This document shows positions 32,308 to 45,061 of a stretch of 64,000 nucleotides of DNA, piece after piece. The first letter of the stretch is position 1; every line of letters begins with the position of its first letter. Source of the DNA: Anastrepha obliqua (taxonomy: Eukaryota; Arthropoda; Insecta; Diptera; Tephritidae); the NCBI RefSeq assembly GCF_027943255.1, contig NC_072893.1:9548001-9612000 (forward strand). The letters run 5' to 3'. The notes under the pieces are model-generated. The model was not told the DNA's origin and ran no database searches. It saw only the letters and a program-made list of their open reading frames with translations. Made by a program: the position numbers and the translations under genes.

Positions 32308-34974
32308 TGTACTTATGTATACTTTCTACTTTCCATGTAGTTTATGCATGCAAAATTTCACTCCTTGCAATCGTCCAACATCATATTTTTTCGTTACTTT
32401 AAGCGGCCTTCACTTAGCTATGCATGGCTATGTATGTATGTGTATGTATATGTAGAATTGCAGCCGTTTTAATTAGCTTTATTTGCGATAAAACAGCAAG
32501 CAGCAGTTGCACAGCTTGACTTTGTCAGCAATCTAGTCAGGCTACTGGTTTGCTCTCCTACAGCTCTCCTATACACTTTGAATGCGTTTCTCAATTATCA
32601 ACTGTCTTTCATCCTTTTAACGCTGATGTCTTTGCTCAAACAGCTTTGAATTTAAACAGCTTAATAAAAGTTTTATTCTCTCGTGTTTGTCGCTTAAACA
32701 TTGAGCCACCAAGAAAGAGGCACTGCACATTAAGACATTGACAAGGCACTGCACAAAGGAAAAGCAAAGAAAAAAGAATTAAAAGGAAAAGAAAATCAAA
32801 AGAAACAGAGAAGAGCGGCTGCACACATTAGAAGGCGTTAGTGGTAAAAGTTCATCAAAGATGTCAGATCAAAAACATCACACAATTAGTTTAGGTAACG
32901 GTAAACGACTTCTTATTATTGTATTAGTGAATTTTTAGCGATACCAAGTAGTTTTTTGTATATGAATCAAACAAAATTTTAATCAAATCACCGTCATCAG
33001 CGGGAGTTTTTGCTTGTTACCCACAACTCATAGAAATCGGCAGCTTGAAAGCGTTGGATGGCTAAAGTGCGGCCTCTGTTGAAACGCGCTAATGATTGCA
33101 CTATAAAAAAAATTGTTAATTTCGATTTGAGTTCAGAGGTCATTGCGAAGAGATAAAAAAGTTAAAAGACGCAGAACTCTTTTCAATACTGGATCAAGCC
33201 TCATATCAAATGCAATAGGAACAACATTTCCAAATTAATTATTGTAAACTATAAGAATCAGGCTACTTAAAAGAAATCCTACGCTTGCAAGAACCAGCAC
33301 GAAATAAAATTCGAATTGGTTAACTTTTTCGTGCTTCTGTAATTCATTTCAGCAAAAATCCAAAAAAAAAAATGGAACAAACCCAAAGGGCACACACAGC
33401 TCAAAGTTATGTTTTATTGCATTTTACTTCTAGTGGTGAAATCTCCAGTTCTCTGCCAGTTCTTCAATTAAAATAAATTTTTGCCTAAAACAAAATTTGA
33501 ATTTTTTTTTCACCCAACATCAAATTGCGTAAGCAAATATTTTCATGCTTTTTAATGTAATCCAGTAAAATTTGGTAATGTTGCTGGCGCTTTATTTGGC
33601 TTCTGTGCGGGTTTTCCATTACATTTATGCGCTCAGATTTTGCCGTACCAACGTAGTTTTGCTTATTTTATTTGCTGCTTTTTTACGGTTGTACGCAATA
33701 TTAAACAAATTTATTGCTGCAACAAGAAATGTGAACTAAGGGAAAACGAAATGCTACAGCGAACATCAAAGGAGGAGAAGGAATTTATATTATCTATTTT
33801 TGTACATTAAGATGCATACCATTCCATGTAAACTATTAATTTAACATATTTTATGACCTTTACTAAAATATGATGGGCTCTACGCAGGATTATGAGGCTT
33901 TGAGTTAAATTATTTCCAAACATTGAATTGTATTGAAGCAGTTTCTAAATTAAAAAAAAACAAAACCTGTGACGCAGATCTCCTAAGCTTACATTCTGCT
34001 GTCATCTGAGGCTATTCATTGAAAGATAAAATTTTTGAACAAAGATTACTTTCATGCAAAACTCGATTTTTAAAGATAATTTCCACAAGGTTCAGCTTAC
34101 GAAAGGCCCTTTTTCTTGTAGAAGTCTTAGATTACTTTGAGGTTTGCACTCCGACCTCATGTCTTTTTGTTCTTAGATATGCAGCAAGTTCTATGATCTG
34201 TCTGCAAAACTATAGCCCTTTTTGTGCGAAGGGTGCAGCGTCTTGGTATATACTTTTACATTAGGGTGTGTCAATTAGTAAGGAACTATTTTTTCAGCAT
34301 CGTTACTCCTAGATTCGTATTCCTTATAAAATTACAAGAAAAAAAGTCCACTAGATAGCTTTAAGGTCCATTCCAAGCCCCCCAAATTTTCAGAGAAGTT
34401 ACACTAGCGTTCAAATTATTAAGTCTCTTCATCCTTTTCCAATATTCGAAATATTTTTCAAGCTAAATGTTTTTAGTTAATTTTTGATAAAATATGGTTC
34501 ATTGTAGAACAAAAAAGCCTTACAAATCAAAGTGCCAATCCGAATACACAAAATTCACTGAAATTAAAACAATTTTAAAAATTATCGCCAAAATTGTGAG
34601 TTTTTCAATCAGAACTTTTCGAAAACTTCTACGTATGCAGCCTATTCAATTTTAGTTTAATAAAGTGAAAGTTTCGAGCCGCTCATAAATCGGGTTGATA
34701 TTTGATTTTTTTTCATGCGTTGTTGACTATTTTCTTCCATATAAGGCGGAACATTCGCTATAAATTCGAATACTTTTGAAAGAGAGCAAATTCTCAATAT
34801 TCTACCAACAAAAAATTGGTGTTTGATATATATTTTTTATCTAAGGAATCGCAAGATGCAAATTTTTTTAAATATTGTTTTTAAAATTTCCTTTTTTAAT
34901 TCTTTTTTTAATTTTTTGTTTTAACTTTTTTTTTAGTTTTTGTTTTTTTTAATATTTTAAAGAAACTCCCGCTC
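32308..34974. other. intergenic DNA, nothing recognised
   Basis: Contains a TATG microsatellite near 32430-32452 and several T-runs. The stretch ATTCAATTTTAGTWTAATAAAG at 34647-34666 recurs at 39381-39403, which suggests an unrecognised dispersed repeat. No gene was found. Confidence 0.45.
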
Positions 34975-35165
34975 TAGCACAATTGGTTGGTGCGTGACCA
35001 GCATTCGCGTTAGTCCCCAGATTCAAAACCAGGCATAAAATATCAAAATGATAGAAATATTTTTTTTCGAATAGCGAAAAACCCTCAACAGGTAATGGAA
35101 AACCTCCGGGGGTATTTTTGCTTAAAAAGCTTCTCATAAAAAACCTTCTACGCAATAACACTTTG
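34975..35165 (+). mobile_element. degraded tRNA-derived SINE copy
   Basis: GCACAATTGGTTGGTGCGTG, then CAGCATTCG and AGATTCAAAACCAGG, resembles the A-box to B-box head of the SINE at 25042-25357. AATGGAAAACCTCCGGGGGT and TTTTTGCTTAAAAAGCTTCT follow as in the SINE body. The copy is diverged and 3'-truncated. Confidence 0.55.
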
Positions 35166-35188
35166 GAAACCAATAAGATTCATCCCGT

Positions 35189-35500
35189 TTATGTGTTTGT
35201 GTTTATTATCGAGTATATAACAGATTTTCTATCCATGCAAATTAAAAAGTGCTTTCGGTAAAGAATTTTCAGAGAAGGTAATGCCATTAAGGATTGCTGC
35301 AACTTCGGCTGTATAAACGGAGGCATAGCTAGGGAGGAGGCCGGCCGTGATTGTTTCTCCTTTCGAGTTGACAACTGCGAGTGAGATGTTAGTATCAGTT
35401 TTTGACCCATCAGTGAAAATTATGCACCATTCGGGTAGTAGAGGAGCTATGACTTCTGAAAAAAACGTTGGTAAGCAGTGGATTTGGTGTGATTTTTACC
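35189..35500 (-). pseudogene. RNase H fragment of a non-LTR element
   Basis: The reverse strand reads MVHIIFTDGSK-like sequence: IFTDGSKTDTNISLAVVNSK (first aspartate), SYASVYTAEVAAILNGITFS (glutamate), then MDRKSVIYSIIN where the third acidic residue is expected. It differs from families A, B and C above and may be a separate family. No RT is attached. Confidence 0.65.
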
Positions 35501-35756
35501 ATATTTCACTTAGTTTAATACAGAACTAGATTATTTCATGAAGCATGGAGGAAACAGTTCATTTTGGCGAAGTGAAGCGGAAGTGAGAATTAATATTCAG
35601 ATATTTTAATAAATCGGCGCTGATATAATAACAGTGAAATGTATACCTTCTTTTGATCCGAAGTGTGACTGCATTTATTTCATATGTGAATGGAGCTAAA
35701 ATTTGAAAAAATTAAAAACATTTTTTTTTGAACATCTCGAACCAGAAGCTTTTTAA

Positions 35757-36621
35757 GGGGGTATTCTGGTCTAGGTATTTTTAAAACTAAGATAACAAAA
35801 AATGAAAAAAAATTTTACTATCCATTTTTTTATGGTTTTTATTAATATTGGAAAAGTATAAAAAAAAATAAAAATAAAAAAATTTAAAAATCGTGTAATT
35901 ACAGGCCGGCGGAATGCGGGCTACATAAAAGACGGTGCTCCATGGTTGACATGATTCTAGCCCTTGTAGTGATCTAATACAAACAAATTAAAAAAAAATT
36001 TCATTATTTATGATGTCGCTATCGGATTACGCCAAATCAAAGAAAAAAAATTCGCAAAATGGCGTCAACTCGAAAAAAAAAATTTTTTTTTACCCCTTTT
36101 TTTATCTTTTCAAATTTTTTAAAGATACTTGAAGCTTAAATTCTTCAAAATCCGAGCCAGGCGCGATAGACAGATGTATAATAGAAAATTCTTATCAAAC
36201 TTCAAAGCGATCTTAAAAAAAGTTTGAAGTTTGACCAACAATTCCAATAGAATAGTTTAGATCATAATATTTACTACTCACTCACCTGGGTATATATATT
36301 TATATCTATTTTTCCAGGTATATATTATAGAAGTATAATGTATATATTTTTATATGTATAGAATAAATAAAGGTTGTGTGGGATACAAAAGATTTTCTGG
36401 AAAGAACGAGTCCTCAAGTCGTCCGGTAATATCTGCCGTTCATTATGCGATTCGCTCCACTCGGCCGGCTTAGACGCCACGTCATAAAATCCGCTGTAAC
36501 TCCGAAAATAATTCGAATTTTGAAAAATCCGTTGAAGCGCATATTTTTGAAGGTCCAAACTTTGAAAATATGCAACAAAAATAAAATAAATTTTTTCAAA
36601 TTTCTAGACCAGAATACCCCC
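35757..36621. mobile_element. 865-bp TTAA-flanked inverted-repeat element
   Basis: Perfect 18-bp terminal inverted repeats, GGGGGTATTCTGGTCTAG, open at 35757 and close at 36621. TTAA flanks each end directly (35753-35756 and 36622-36625). A four-base TTAA duplication is characteristic of piggyBac-type transposition. The interior is AT-rich with no long frame or transposase motif, so this looks like a non-autonomous element. The family is inferred from the target site alone, since the TIR does not start with the CCY typical of piggyBac. Confidence 0.8.
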
Positions 36622-36895
36622 TTAAATGTGTATATTCATGTACTGCGACGTAATAAAGGGAGTGCAGGGTAATACCATTAATTAATTTGTTTCTTTATTT
36701 CTTGGCAATGAAATGGACTATAATTATCCTTTAGTGGCTTTTGATTGTGGTTCGTGTTGGAAGAACGTCATAACTCTAGAGAAAATCGTGAAAATGGCCT
36801 GAAATTTTTGAATTTTCTATCACTTCCAGTTAAATATAAATACATATTTTAAAGATATTTATACCGACACAGCATGCGAGTACTTCTTCAGAGTA

Positions 36896-37325
36896 TCTAA
36901 TTCTTACAGTTGCTTCGCCTGACTGCGTCAAGCTCCACAACCTACGAGTATCAAGGGGAAGTAATGAGGTCCCCCGCGGCAGCACCCCTCACCGTGGTAA
37001 GGCCACAGTTAGTCTCGAAGGCGGTCAGGTATTCGAGAGGGAAGCTCTGTTAGCGTTGCACATGTTTTAATACCCTGCACCATTCAGTCCTCGGCACGAT
37101 TTCAAGCACACCTTGGCTTGGGAATGTGTTGGTGCGGTACTCTCCATATAGATGATTGGATGAACGCCATACGCGCCGTTTTACGTGGGGGAGGGTCAGC
37201 CAATCCCTATACGGAGCTTCTCTCTTATGGTAGCTCAGGGCAGGTTAAACTCCTGAATAGAATTTAACCTACATTTAAGTCCCGTCCCCACGGCAAGGAG
37301 ACCAACATGGAAGGGGTATAGTAGC
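36896..37325 (+). repeat. dispersed repeat D, second copy
   Basis: It aligns with 8060-8235 and 9246-9300 in the same orientation, including AAGCACACCTTGGCTTGGGA, GGTACTCTCCATATAGATGA and GGCAAGGAGACCAACATG. It is longer than the first copy in the middle. No reading frame gives a family motif. Confidence 0.65.
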
Positions 37326-38155
37326 GCTGGCTTGTGTTATATCAAATTAATTTTTTTTTTCATTTCATTTTTCTTTTCTGCTTTGTTTTCATTTTTCTTT
37401 CTCTTGAATTGAAAAGTTATATTTAAATATGCTGAGGAAAAATATTAGCCCAAAAACCATTTTAAATTGCAATTCGTTTAAATACTTATTAAAGATGTAT
37501 TGAGCTCAAAAATTGGGCTACTTCGTCTTATTTTCTCTTTTGCTTACTTTTTCCATAATTTTCATTTAATTTATTTCTTTACCAGCTAACCATATTCACT
37601 TCAAAGCGTAGACAGCTAAAGCTTAAACCCTTACTTATTCTCAACGGCCCTTATTTACTGCTTACCGCACTCCACTCCAGTTTTAATCCCACTTTTCGCC
37701 TCATTCAGCAACCACTTTGGCTCTTATTTCTTTTCATGTTTTACAAAGCTACTTTGTTTCGCTTGCTTTGCAGGCATTTTTTGCACACCATTTCATCGTC
37801 GAAGGCAGGGACGTCGTCCCCCGTTGTATTGCTACTTCAAAAGCCAGCGCTGCTTTGTGTTTTTTATTTTGTATTCTGCTTAATTTACGCTTAAATGGGT
37901 ACATTCTCGCGCTTCACTTCTGAGGGATGTAGAAAAAAAATCCTTTTTCCAAATTATTTCAAACAATTTTCATCACAAAAGAAATTAGATCGGATGCGTT
38001 GGGAGAAATGAGAAAATAACTCATTTAAAAGCGGAATGACATTTCACTTACACATCAACAGTTTTATTTCTAAAGTTAGGAATGAAATAGTAAAAGTCAT
38101 GCATATATACCCGCATGTCTTAGAAAACTAACAAAATAAAATAAACAATATTTGT
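37326..38155. other. intergenic DNA, nothing recognised
   Basis: T-rich sequence with short chance frames. No repeat shared with the rest of the window was noticed. Confidence 0.5.
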
Positions 38156-38159
38156 GACA

Positions 38160-39018
38160 ATTTACAAAATTATAGAAAATATCCACGGATCAAGCCATTT
38201 TTTAATGTCTTCATATGAATGGAACTGGATTTATCATTTCAGTGTTTCCAGATAGGTTTTATCGGGTTTGGCAACTTGAGGCCGAGTATTGTCTGTAACT
38301 GTAGAATCACTTTTGCATGCCAGTGCTCGGCTCAATCGCATGAATTGAAGTCGATACCGATCCCCAGTGATGGTTTCACTTGGTTTTAACAGTTCATAAT
38401 AAATAACACCAACTGGGTCCCACCAAATACATAGTATAACCTTCGCAGCGGGAATATTCGGCCGAGGCGACGACGAAGAAGCATGACCGAGCAGTCCCCA
38501 TGACTTTCTTTTCTTTGTATTGCTGTAATGAATCCATTTTTCATCACCCGTCACGATGCGATGAAGAAACCCTTTCCTTTTGTGCCGCTGGAGCAGTTGT
38601 TCGCAGGCGAATCGTCGAAAAAACGACGTTCAACATCCCTTGGTTTTAACTCATAAGGAACCCAAGTCCCCTATTCCTGAATCATGCCCAAAACATGCAA
38701 TCGCTTGGAAATGGATTGGCGGGTAACTCCTTGTACTGAAGCAAGCTCTTCTTGCGTTTGACAGGGATCCTCATTGAGCAATGCCCCCAATTCAGCGTCT
38801 TCGAAGATTTTTGGCCTTTCTTCACGCGGATGGTTGTCAACATTAAAATCACCGTCTTTGAAGCGACGGAACCAATCTCGGCACGTTTTTTCACTTAAAT
38901 CAGCATCTCCATAAACTTTTTATAGCTCTCGATGCGTTTCAGCAGCCGTGTTTTTCGAATGAAAGAGGAAAATCAACACTTCCCGCAAATAACGATTATT
39001 CGGCACAAAATCAGACAT
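38160..39018 (-). pseudogene. mariner transposase remnant (Mos1-like, third aspartate lost)
   Basis: The start at 39018 reads MSDFVPNNRYLREVLIFLFH. KTCRDWFRRFKDGDFNVD, FEDAELGALLNEDPCQTQEE, GTWVPYELKPRDVERR and MTGDEKWIHYSNTKKRKSW follow, with the first aspartate intact. VILCIWWDPVGVIYYELLKP and SETITGDRYRLQ come next. The second block is reduced to TDNTRPQVAKP, the YSPD..PSDYHLF block is missing, and FHSYEDIKKWLDPW (about 38200-38165) marks the C-terminus in another frame. The N-terminus resembles the mauritiana subfamily. Inverted repeats were not located. Confidence 0.85.
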
Positions 39019-41555
39019 TTTCACAAACAAAAAAGTACCTGATATGTCTAAGCTTGGTTTATGACGTTAGGTTATGTTAAAATCGACTAGCACACAGAAG
39101 GGATGCTCTCAGTATCACGACAACAATGACAAGGTTTGACTATGTTTTTTTTTTAATTTTTATAAATAAATAAAAATTAAATTTTATAAAAAAATTATTT
39201 TATTTAAATTATTATTATAAATAATTATATTTTCATATAAAAATATGGTTCATTCTTTAAGTAAAGCCATATTAGTCGAAGTTTCAAACGTTGTAGAAAA
39301 TCCATACAAATTCCACAAATCTCATTTCACGATTTCTAATTAGAATTTTTATAAGATTTTTGGTATCCCGTTTTAAAATTCATTCAATTTTAGTATAATA
39401 AAGGGCAAGTTAAAAGCGGATCGAAATTTTCGTTGATTTTTGATAACTTTTTCCTCTGGCGGTGTTGCAAATGCACCACTTTTTTTATATAAAAGGAAAA
39501 ACCCAAAAAAAAAACGAAAATTGTCAAAAGTCAATGCGATTTTTGAGCAACGTTAAACTTGCATTTAATTCTAGTTGAATTTAATTGGTTTAAATTTTAG
39601 GTGCGAATTTTAGGAATTTTTATAAATTTTTCACAGTGTTAAGCCTGGATTTTTCGTTTATTTCAAATGATAGTTTTTACAGACCACTTAGAGCTAATAT
39701 GATCTTAAATTGCTACAAATAGTTAAAGAACTAAATGAATTAAAGAAGAGGTCTAGATATTTATAAATTTAATTTTATGACACCAAAAAATCAAATGGAA
39801 CTGAACTGGAGATCGCATTCGCGGGCAATAGGAGCATAACGCGTGTAATTCATGTTAAGCAATTTAAAATGAAATAGTCGAGTATTGCGTAGAGTTTTAG
39901 TAGGAGTGAATAGTTCGTAAGAGAGATGAACAATCAATTTCTTTTCTAATTACACTAAAAACGGAAGAGTGAGAGTATAAACCTTCTACTCTCTAGAGAA
40001 TGTTAATTAATTAAGTTGTAACGGGAACTATAAGAAGGCATAGGATTTGAGAATATCAATGACCTGAGAGCATATTTAAATAACTATTTCTGTAGGCGTT
40101 CAATTCTTTCAATTGCAAATTGGTGGTGAGACCTCCTCATATTCTAATCTAGAGCAGAGAACTGCACCGGTTGAGTGTAAAACATTCATACGCTTCGCTT
40201 GAACAAAAAAACATGCTTTTGCGTTCAAACGATCGAACTTGTTCAAATAAGTTATTGTCATTGTTTATTTCAGCTCAATCAAATCATGTGCTGCGTTTTA
40301 GCTCTCCGATGTTATCACCAATCGTCTTCATAGCAGCCGTTTCGGGTATTTGCTCGTTCGGCTGTACATTCATTTTTTTGAGTGAACGCAAAGGCCGATG
40401 CTAATTTCATTCAATGCTGCTTTTTGTTCAATGATAAGATTTGAGCCGAAAACATTAGATCATACGTGTTGACTGAGCTGAACTACGCGTTCGCATGCAT
40501 GAGCTGACTGCACTTGACCAAATATTTTGGTTCAATTGACTGAATGTGAGCAAGAAATTTAGCGTATGAACAACTCAAGAAAACAGGGAGCCATGTAGGC
40601 TGATCTGATCTAGAGCGAACAAAGCAAGTGAACAGTAATTTGAGAGTGTAAGTCTCCGTGAACTTTGAGCTATTACGCCGCATAAAGCATAAGATAGAGT
40701 AAGAAGTAGGTAAAACAAAGTTAATGTGGTTATTGAATGAAAAATGAGATCAAAGATCACATCTTGATCTTTCTTTTGTAATGTATTAGCTATACTATGA
40801 GATGGTGGGAAAGCATTTTGAGTTTTGGCGAAAGTGACGTGAAAATATTTCTTGATATTTAGAGAGATTGGATTAATAAGGTATTTATTATAGAATGAGC
40901 TATATTTTTATGAAAAAGAGCCTCAAAACTAGTCAAAACGAGCTCTATAATTTTGCAACGGAGTATATTCTACTTCATTTGGTAGTCACAGAGTCTCCTT
41001 GCTGTCATCAGCTCCTTTAGCAGTCGGTTTCACGAATAAGAGCGAGAAACTGTCAAAATGAAATTTTTGGAAAATTAGATAGAGAAGACAATTGCAAAGC
41101 CAGCGTACATAAATACAGATCTTTTAAAGAAGCAGTAATATTCCAAAATAATTTTGATTGTTTTTAATTTTATCTAATTTTTTAAAAGAAATTGATACTT
41201 GGCCCAACATTTTTATCAGTTATCATAATAACATATCTTTAAGATTCGAGTGTGATAAAAAATTTTGTAGGAGAATAATTTTTACTACTTGAATTTTAAA
41301 TAAATTTTGAGCAAGAATTTCATGTAGTCAAAACGTAGAATAAAATTGAAAAATATGAGCACAAAAAATCTTTTGAGTAATATATCACGGGTTTGATGGA
41401 GAACCTTTTACACAAAAAAGGTAATATTTTTAGTTAAGTATGCAGAAATATGACTACTGTGTGAAAAACATAGCCACCCCTACTAATATCAGCTCGTTAA
41501 AAAAAATATAAAATTGAAATTAAATTTAAAACAGTAAAACAGTTTTTCTCATGTT
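39019..41555. other. intergenic DNA, nothing recognised
   Basis: AT-rich, including a nearly pure AT stretch at 39145-39240. No gene or transposon motif was seen. The frames at 40171-40760 have no family resemblance. Confidence 0.5.
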
Positions 41556-41556
41556 A

Positions 41557-42260
41557 AGGGTGATCAATTTAAAGGGATCGGATTTTAAATTGAAATAAAA
41601 CATTGAAAATTCAAATTGATTGGGCAGTTTTTATTATATTTGTTTAGTACCATTCATGACATTTATTGTTATTATTATTTTTTATAAATAATGACTTTCA
41701 AATGCTGGCCGCAACTGCGCCGTAATTCGGCCTTCCGTAAACACCAATTTTGAATGACTTGTTGGAGGACTTTGGTCGGTAGCTCGTAACTTTAGTGATG
41801 TTGACTTCCAATACCTCAATTGAAGCTGGTTTATCTACAGAGCATTTAGACTTTATATATCCCCACAAATAAAAGTCCAAAGTTGTGCTATCGCACGATC
41901 TTGGGGGCCAACCCACTGCTCCGAGGTGAGTGATAAATTGCTCACCGAAACAGCATCGCAGTAAATCGGTATCGGCATCGGAATCATAAAGTCGTTTATC
42001 ATGACGTGATAGTAGTCCTTATTCACTGTTACATGGGCGCCAGCCTCGTTTTTGAAGAAATATGGGTCCGTGATCCCTCCAGTCCATAGGCCACAGTACG
42101 CGGTTGTTTTCAATAGATGCAATGGCTATTCTTGAATAGCTTCGGCTTGCTCTTCAGCCGAGATACGGCAATTTCCCTTATTGATGTAGCCATTAAGATA
42201 AAAATGGGCCCCATCGCTGAACAGCAAAATCAAATCAAAAGCTTTCTCAACGTGAAGAAG
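41557..42260 (-). pseudogene. DD41D element remnant
   Basis: The left end TA then AGGGTGATCAATTTAAAGGG (from 41555) resembles the other DD41D ends. No right end was found. The reverse strand gives FSDGAHFYLNGYINKGNCRI (first aspartate, near 42220), YCGLWTGGITDPYFFKNEAG, AHVTVNKDYYHVMINDFMI, and after a deletion removing the QQDGATCHT block, GWPPRSCDSTTLDFYLWGYI (third aspartate, near 41915-41855). The C-terminus SVDKPASIEVLEVNITK is diverged. Confidence 0.75.
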
Positions 42261-42467
42261 TATATAACCGATTGATATCTTGTGATCGAAATTAGAACTT
42301 GAGTAATTTGACCAAGAGGCTAAAACTTCAGTTTTTTGGATCAAAATTATAGGCTCACTTTGACAGTTCAAGGATACTACGAATATACATATGAATGTAT
42401 GTGTCGATGAAATTATGCTAAATAGCAGGAAAATTGAAAATTTTCAAAGCGTAAAAGTACACAAATA

Positions 42468-42504
42468 TGCATACATACATACATACATACATACATACAT
42501 ACAT
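42468..42504. repeat. (ACAT)n microsatellite
   Basis: About nine uninterrupted copies of CATA are present. Confidence 0.95.
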
Positions 42505-43440
42505 GTGCCTTTGTAATTGTTCCCTTGCGAAACATTTTATTGTATTTTAGTTGCAATGTACATTTCACTGCTGTCGTCATGGGTTACTGTTGTGGTCGTT
42601 TTAAAATGTTGTTGTTCTCTTGTTGTCTTAAACTTTTAAACTTTGTTTGCGTTACTTGGAATGTAGACCAGCAGCGACTCTATTTTGCATTTGCCATGCG
42701 CCAATCCTTTGCGGTGACATTGGGGGTACAGTTGATGCAATAAATTGAAAGCAGGCACACGAACGTTTACTTATATTTGTATGTAATTGTATAGTTGTAT
42801 ATATATATGTATATATATTTAAATGCATTACTACACGTACATATATATATAACTATATAGCGCGATAGTACAGTTTTAAAGTTTTAAACGACTTTTTGCA
42901 TTTTAAGGTCTTTGCCTTGCATTGACTTTACTGCGAATTTTATTTACTTACACACATAAAAGTGTAAGTAAGTGTGTGGTAAAAATTGCACTAACTCTGG
43001 GCCCATCTAGCCCGTTTACTAAAATTTATAAGACTTCTCAATATTTTCCGCTCAAAAGCGGGCAATGGCGCGATTTGACTTTCATTTGACTTCAAAATTT
43101 TAATCTCACGTTCTTTTTTTTATTCGTATTGCCGAATTTCATTCGTATCATGACAATCTTTAGGATAGGCTGACAAGGCGCTTAAGTATTCGATCGTCAA
43201 ACGCCCATACCTACAATTCTTCACAAGAAAATTTTTTAGTAGCGTATAAGCAATTCAAGCAAGACGTTCATAGACTGAAAACATTGCTCATATGGATTTC
43301 TGCCGAGAAAGTACCAAATCCTTGAATAGTTGCTCACATCTGACAAAAAAGCTTGACAGTGACCGTATGCTTTGTATTTGGTGGGAATGTTTATATAGAA
43401 TATTTTAACCCTTTGCACCGACACTTAATTTTGAGTGCTT
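42505..43440. other. intergenic DNA, TA-rich simple sequence
   Basis: TATATATGTATATATATT-type simple sequence lies near 42795-42860. No gene was found. Confidence 0.5.
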
Positions 43441-43449
43441 GCGGTTAAA

Positions 43450-43717
43450 CAAAGCTCGTCCTCATTTGTGGTGTGCGTCTTGATATTTTCCACAAACGGA
43501 GAGACTTACCAATTTTCACTTCCACCGAACGGCAGATGATTTTCTACAGGAGCTTTTTCTTGGCAGAAATACACTCGGACGTGTGTGTTTGTCTGCTGAC
43601 GAACGAACGCCGATAGAAAATCCTTTTATTTCCATTTGTGTTTGGTGCCCGAGGTTTCGAACCTGTGCACATTCTGCGTGACTACCAGCACCAACCCATT
43701 CGGCTACGGTGGCCGTA
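43450..43717 (-). mobile_element. tRNA-derived SINE copy
   Basis: The reverse strand starts CGGCCACCGTAGCCGAATGG then GTTGGTGCTGGTAGTC, with a B-box-like GGTTCGAAACCTCGGG. It continues with the same body as 25042-25357, including ATTTCTGCCAAGAAAAAGCT and GCACACCACAAATGAGGACG. Its internal part is more diverged. TATATAGAAT occurs just outside both ends (about 43392 and 43722) and may be the target duplication. Confidence 0.8.
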
Positions 43718-43911
43718 AAAGTATATAGAATTTGGATTACCAAATAATTCCTCAAATTCTTGGCTGGATTTACTTTTTATTTTTTTTTTCATAGGCCTTT
43801 ACGTTGTGAGTAATCAAAGCTGCTACCTGTTTCAGTTATTTAATTTTTCAGACCCCTAGAAAAGAATTTGCTTATTTACATATTATATATTACGGCCTTA
43901 AGCCGCAATGT

Positions 43912-44575
43912 AATCATTGAATGCGGCTATACTAAGATCAAAGGTTGCACCGGAATCCCGGGTAACCCTAAATGATATTAGTGATGTATTCAAGGTCAGC
44001 CTTATTTGGGTTCCGGGGCATAGAGATATTGAGGGAAACTGTAAAGCTGATGAGCTAGCCAGAAAAGTTACTATTCTACAACTGGGAACGTGAAAAACAA
44101 AATTATCCAAGACGTCAATAGGTCATGGGAAGATGAAGATGCATGCGTAACAGCTAGACTACTAAGGACGCAAATAAACAAGAAAAGGACAAAGGAATTG
44201 CTTAGCCTCTCAAGAGGTGATATCTCGGTCATTGGCTATTTGGCAGGAATTCTTTGAGACTAGGAGTATTCTCCCATAAATATTGAAGAAGTAGAAGTTT
44301 CAGAGATAAAGAAGATGAAGAAACAGTTGATCCTGCAATTGTCCAGTCTTAGCTAAAATCAGAGCAGGTTGTCTAGGTAAACACTTTTTCAATTCTCTTA
44401 CAATACTATCTGGCGCGGAGATTAGACCAATCCTGCGCTTCATAAGATCCTCGAAATGGTTTCATGAAAATAAATAAACAATGTTCCTGTGTCGCACAGT
44501 GGTATCACAATGCAAATGTAAGGTCTAAGTGAGTTGGTCATACGGACCGACTACCACCATAACCTAACCTATGTT
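43912..44575 (+). pseudogene. family C non-LTR: RNase H tail, C-terminus and 3' end
   Basis: Bases 43912-44285 are nearly identical to 22290-22712, starting at GAATGCGGCTATACTAAGAT. The reading is VFKVSLIWVPGHRDIEGN and CKADELARKVTILQLGT, keeping the final aspartate. The C-terminal segment LAKIRAGCLGKHFFNSLTIL and RPILRFIRSSKWFHENK follows, then a 3' untranslated part that ends CATAACCTAACCTA near 44573. RT and the first part of RNase H are missing. Confidence 0.75.
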
Positions 44576-44709
44576 GTAATGTCATCGGAAGTTTCTTTAC
44601 AAGGGCCAACATCAGTACTTGGTCTTTTATCAGATATTCTTTTCCATATTAAACTTCCACAGCAATGCAGGTTATTATAATATAGAATGACTAAAGTTTT
44701 AGTACTTGT

Positions 44710-45061
44710 AGCGTATCTTCATCAAGGCGTCACAAAAGTGGTTATCATATCGCGATAACGCTCCTGATTGACGGTAACAGCTTGACCATCTTCATTTTCG
44801 AAGAAAAACGGCCCAATAATCGCTTTCGCACTAACGCCGCACCAAACAGTGACTTTTTCGTCGTAAAGTGGTACCTTTTGAATTTCGTGAGGATTTTCAG
44901 TGGCGTAAATACGGCAATTTTGCTTGTTTACCGTCCCATTCAATAAGAAATGAGCCTCATCGGACATGATGATTTTGTTCTACTTCTTATTCTTTTGACT
45001 TCTTTTGTTGAATGTAAATTTCAACAATTTGGGAGCGCTCCCGTGGCGTGTACTGTTCCAT
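44710..45061 (-). pseudogene. DD41D transposase fragment
   Basis: The start at 45061 reads MEQYTPRERSQIVEIYIQQK, the canonical N-terminus. After about 25 codons and a frame change the sequence passes directly to MSDEAHFLLNGTVNKQNCRI (first aspartate), VTVWCGVSAKAIIGPFFFEN and AVTVNQERYRDMITTF, then stops. The middle DNA-binding region and everything after ITTF are gone, including the second and third aspartates. Confidence 0.8.

Noticed and set aside
42468..42504. CRISPR-like or regulatory direct repeats
   Set aside because: It is a plain ACAT microsatellite, and the organism is an animal.
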